Origin: Thermocrispum agreste DSM 44070
GTDB taxonomy: Bacteria > Actinomycetota > Actinomycetes > Mycobacteriales > Pseudonocardiaceae
Direction of reading: 5' to 3'
Length of the DNA: 64,000 bases
Assembly (NCBI RefSeq): GCF_000427905.1
Contig: NZ_ATYX01000008.1
Location: 218,840-282,839, forward strand
The position numbers and the translations under genes were made by a program. Of the stretch, positions 62,201-64,000 are shown in pieces. Below the pieces are notes generated by a model. It was not told where the DNA came from and made no database searches. It saw only the letters and a program-made list of their open reading frames with translations. Each line of letters starts with the position of its first letter. Position 1 is the stretch's first letter.

Positions 62201-62780
62201 CGACGAGCTGCCCGGGGAGATGGCGCCGAAGCTGGCCCGCGCGGTGGCGGCCGAGCTGCTGGGTGACTACTTCACCGCGGCCCGCGGCTACGAGCAGGTG
62301 TGGCGCACCGACCGCTCGTACGTGAGCGCGGCATTCGGCCTGGCGCGCGTCTACCTGGCACAAGGGGCACGGGAGAGCGCCATCCAGGCGCTGGAGTCGA
62401 TCCCGGCGGCGTCGACGCACTACACGGCGGCCCAGGTGGCCGCGATCAAGATCAAGATGCGCGGCGGTGCGGCCGGGACCGGGTCGCTCGACGAACGCGA
62501 CTTGGTCGACGCGGCCGGCTGGCTGGAGCGGCTGAGCCTGGACGCCGAGCGCCGGGCGAAGTTGTCGGCTGAGGTGCTCGAGGCGGCGTTCGCCCTCGTT
62601 CAGCGGCGCAACGGGCAGCCGTCCCATGCGACGGTGCTGGGCTGCCAGCTGAACGAGCGGGACATCCGCTTCGGGTTGGAGCGGTGCTATCGCGCGCTGG
62701 CCAGGCTGGCGCAGACGAAGGAAGAGCGCATCGCGTTGGTCGACAAGGCGAACGACGTCCGCCCGCTGACCAGGACGTGA
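59262..62780 (+). CDS. pknG: Serine/threonine protein kinase PknG with long N-terminal extension
   Basis: 1172 residues, against about 750 in M. tuberculosis. Residues 1-510 are Pro/Ser/Gln/Gly-rich, including nine 13-residue repeats (about 153-259) and GTGTG tracts before a basic patch (RRRTSTQRTSRRGG). Then the rubredoxin-like metal domain C521-x2-C524 / C543-x2-C546, the kinase domain with K596 (VVLKGL), D701 in YCDLKPDN and DMGAV as the DFG equivalent, and C-terminal TPR repeats. PknG phosphorylates GarA to control the TCA cycle and glutamate metabolism. It ends the glnX-glnH-pknG operon. GGGGGAAG precedes the ATG. Confidence 0.95.
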   Translation: MTSPEEPTNTGRGRGEPAQPAREAGQPSPARPSAPGSRPEDAPPHYQPTSSEPGRQAADSDAGGEPPLHQRGASEPLRPQPGPQHAPVPHRPGQPPRRSGPPGAEAPTKPNMRPVSPPTPGAREGAQRESAGPELSQPSGRHAASPEPSHGSGHPLASQPPSQPSGHPLAAQPPSQSGGHPLAPQPASQSGRHPLASHPPSQPSGHPLASQPGEHPLAAQPPSQPSEHPLAAQPPSQPSEHPPTSQPSSQHSGHPSAPGEASRPGRPAGEQSHASRPAESPRQAPAPAQPESAERSQPSGRHAASPESSESAAPQPGSADQAPQPSGSAATDQEGDAQPESGQDEAMPPASAFEHMSLAEATRFVTIQPESAKQWQPPPANAPDVTSVLQQAPQTRLVAPPPEARQARPDTPEMSVPSTGSLRPIDGEPSSSSEPSAGTGTGSAPGTGTGTGSSGIGRTAFTGTGTGTGSRPFTRRRTSTQRTSRRGGLGAGLVEVPPVPYREPSSAVMKDPVVAEHKRFCSNCGAKVGRGKDGKPGPTEGTCPKCGTPFYFKPKLQPGELVGGQYEVLGALAYGGLGWIYLAQDHKVADRWVVLKGLINAGDENAIQAARSETRYLAEVEHPNIVKIYNFVEHPDPQTGTTVGYIVMEYVGGQSLRQIALDHHKRTGRAEGLPIGQVIAYGLEILPALGYLHSQGLLYCDLKPDNVIQTNEQLKLIDMGAVRRMDDYESPLFFTSGYSAPELATHGASVQSDLFTVGRTMAVLSFEFSGYSSKYKTTLPPREEVPLFMLFDSYYRFLKRATHADPERRFASAAEMAEQLKGVLREVMALGTGEPRPGTSTLFSPETHTFGVDAVVPEEGSHTPPKPDPQDVVEGLPVPMVDTEDAAAALLATTTAAEPRAVIEALKNAPHDSIEVRLRVVRARVALGELAEAHRQLQAAQYIAVKSGFPHDWRLEWYRGLIELVAGRPKLAHAAFDAVYDELPGEMAPKLARAVAAELLGDYFTAARGYEQVWRTDRSYVSAAFGLARVYLAQGARESAIQALESIPAASTHYTAAQVAAIKIKMRGGAAGTGSLDERDLVDAAGWLERLSLDAERRAKLSAEVLEAAFALVQRRNGQPSHATVLGCQLNERDIRFGLERCYRALARLAQTKEERIALVDKANDVRPLTRT
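59718..60038 (+). repeat. Tandem 39-base repeats inside pknG
   Basis: Nine units coding (G/R/E)HPLA(S/A/P)QPPSQPS-type peptides start at 59718, 59757, 59796, 59835, 59874, 59901, 59940, 59979 and 60018; the fifth is cut to 27 bases and the last is partial. The units at 59901 and 59940 differ by a single base, which indicates recent duplication. Confidence 0.85.
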
Positions 62781-63530
62781 CAAGCAGGGTCGGGTAACTC
62801 GCGCGAACGCCGCTCCCGCCGCCTTCGCCGACCGCACTCGGTGCAGGCGGCGGTCCTTGGCCCGCTCGCGCCCTTTTCGCCGACCTTGCAGCCAGGCACG
62901 GTCATCTGCCCGGCGGAAGGCTGCGCCACACCGGTTTCGCAGACGGCGCTCGGCCGCTTCGGCCGTCCACGGCCACGCGCGCGCTCGTAGACGTGGTCAC
63001 CGGGCGCTCGGGAAGCCCGGATTCGCGTGGTCTGCGCCCCGGTCATGCGCTGCCAAGCCGCCCGGCAAGCCGCACACTCACCGCGGCCGCAGCCCCGCCC
63101 AGTGACCCGACGTGGCCGGCAACCCACGATCGCCTAGCCCCTCGAAGCGCGGTTCACTGCGCCCTCGCGGCTGCCTGAATTCGCCTCGGCAACCCTCCAC
63201 CCGGGTCACGCGACTCCCAGCGAGGCGCGCACGCGCACCCACCCCAGGCAGGCCGCGGCGCACCGCCGCACTCGGTGTAGGCGGCGTTCCCAAGCCCCGG
63301 CCACGACGCTCCCGCAGGCCGCGCTCCTTCGGCCGCACCACCCCCCATCCCGCCGACGACCTCGCTCGCCACCCGGCCCTGTCGAAGTCACGCTCACCGG
63401 CGCACACGGTCGCTTCGTGTGCTCGTCGCCGCACCCCGGCACGTCGGTGACCAGGTCGGCGCGCGCAGCCCCGGCGTAGGTGTGCCCGGCGCACAACTCG
63501 CACGCGGCCGCTCACGGTTCCGTCGAGCCG
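62781..63530. other. 750-base intergenic region with dispersed repeat
   Basis: No gene supported: open frames on both strands lack ribosome sites and have low-quality composition (Arg/Pro/Ala-rich in all frames). A 21-base sequence, CCGCACTCGGTG(C/T)AGGCGGCG, occurs at 62832-62852 and 63266-63286. Several stretches look like decayed or non-coding DNA. Confidence 0.5.
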
Positions 63531-64000
63531 CTAGGGATTGACGTCCCAGCCTTCGCGTTCCCGCTCGGACATCGAGGCGCCGAGCTTGCGCAACGCGTCG
63601 GCATCGCCGTGCTTGATGAAATGGTCGAGGCCCACGCTGATGAACAGGGCGCGCGCTTGCACCGCGATCGGCCCGTCCTCGGCGTCGAGATGGCCGTCGG
63701 CGCTGGCATAGATCTTCCGCCCGGCCACGCCGTCCACCTTCGCGGCGATGTGCAGCACCGACCCCACCGGCACCGGACGGCGGAAGTCGGTCTCCAGGCG
63801 CCCCGTCACCGCCGGGCGGCGCAGCATCTGGCCGACGACCACGCCAAGCGCCTCGTCGAACGCGCAAGCCAGCAATCCGCCGTGGGCCAGGCCGGGGGCG
63901 CCCTGATGGTTCTTGGTCACCTCGAAGCGGGCGCGCACCATGTTGTTCTCGGCGGCCTCGGTCTCGATGCGCAGCCCACCGGGCTGCTCGGGACCGCACC
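63531..64000 (-). CDS. PaaI-type hotdog thioesterase (5' end outside window)
   Basis: Partial gene; the frame stays open to the window edge. Visible sequence starts CGPEQPGGLRIETEAAENN, the usual front of actinobacterial PaaI/HGG thioesterases, and has the catalytic-helix motif GAPGLAHGGLLACAFDEALG, then RLETDFRRPVPVGS. These enzymes hydrolyse acyl-CoA thioesters. The C-terminus carries extra helical residues (ADALRKLGASMSEREREG). Substrate unknown. Confidence 0.88.
   Translation of the reverse strand, partial: CGPEQPGGLRIETEAAENNMVRARFEVTKNHQGAPGLAHGGLLACAFDEALGVVVGQMLRRPAVTGRLETDFRRPVPVGSVLHIAAKVDGVAGRKIYASADGHLDAEDGPIAVQARALFISVGLDHFIKHGDADALRKLGASMSEREREGWDVNP

Overview
The window is GC-rich DNA (strong G/C bias at third codon positions, frequent GTG starts) from an actinobacterium. 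Several blocks keep the gene order of Mycobacterium tuberculosis: purF-purM-DUF3073 with ygfZ, pabC and nitrobindin (Rv0808-Rv0813c region); ino1-padR, DUF5318, ponA1, GT87, rpsF-ssb-rpsR-rplI (Rv0046c-Rv0056 region); and glnX-glnH-pknG (Rv0412c-Rv0410c). The DUF397 protein, the PPE/EspG genes outside a full ESX locus, the absence of mycolate genes and many species-specific exported proteins point to a Pseudonocardiaceae-like genus (Saccharopolyspora/Amycolatopsis type). The genus is inference. I see no tRNA, rRNA, CRISPR, insertion sequence or prophage; the segment looks like chromosomal core with accessory inserts.

Layout. 0.4-1.0 kb: DUF397 protein and an overlapping hypothetical gene. 1.1-3.7 kb: purF and purM (purine synthesis). 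4-9.5 kb: DUF3073, an actinobacterial hypothetical protein, an RsiG-like c-di-GMP anti-sigma factor behind ygfZ, divergent pabC, nitrobindin with a 30-residue membrane peptide gene before it, and a secreted CAP protein. 9.7-12.8 kb: amidohydrolase (MTA/SAH deaminase type), trmB, a hypothetical. 13-18 kb: a dynamin / GrpE-like / dynamin operon followed by an Asp-rich DUF6802-like protein. 18.3-20.2 kb: GTP-type PEP carboxykinase. 20.4-23.8 kb: a small membrane protein, a conserved protein, and the rpsF-ssb-rpsR-rplI operon. 24.3-26.8 kb: three exported proteins, two of them paralogues. 27-35 kb: nfo, a GT87 mannosyltransferase-like protein, the class A PBP, DUF5318, padR and ino1. 35.1-38.1 kb: two tandem tiny secreted Pro-rich peptides and a Tat-type PhoX phosphatase behind a PHO-box-like site. 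38.2-40.2 kb: lipoprotein and purD. 40.2-45.6 kb: a type VII (ESX) substrate cassette: PE-like, DUF3558 lipoprotein, PPE-like, EspG, EspC-like and a WXG protein carrying a lytic transglycosylase domain. 45.6-55.5 kb: aminotransferase, threonine aldolase, ECF sigma/anti-sigma pair with hairpins inside the second gene, TetR, FadD-type acyl-CoA synthetase, membrane proteins and dinB. 55.7-56.4 kb: cold-shock protein and CsoR copper sensor. 56.9-62.8 kb: glnX-glnH-pknG (amino-acid sensing to the PknG kinase), with PknG carrying a long repeat-rich N-terminal extension. The right edge holds a partial thioesterase.

Genes that act together: purF, purM and purD serve the same pathway from two sites. 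GlnX, GlnH and PknG form a known amino-acid-sensing kinase pathway. PonA, GT87, the WXG-transglycosylase and PhoX act at or outside the envelope. A recurring feature is leaderless transcription: at about a dozen genes a TAnnnT -10 box lies 6-8 bases before the start codon, and these boxes help decide several starts, including that of a 30-residue gene.
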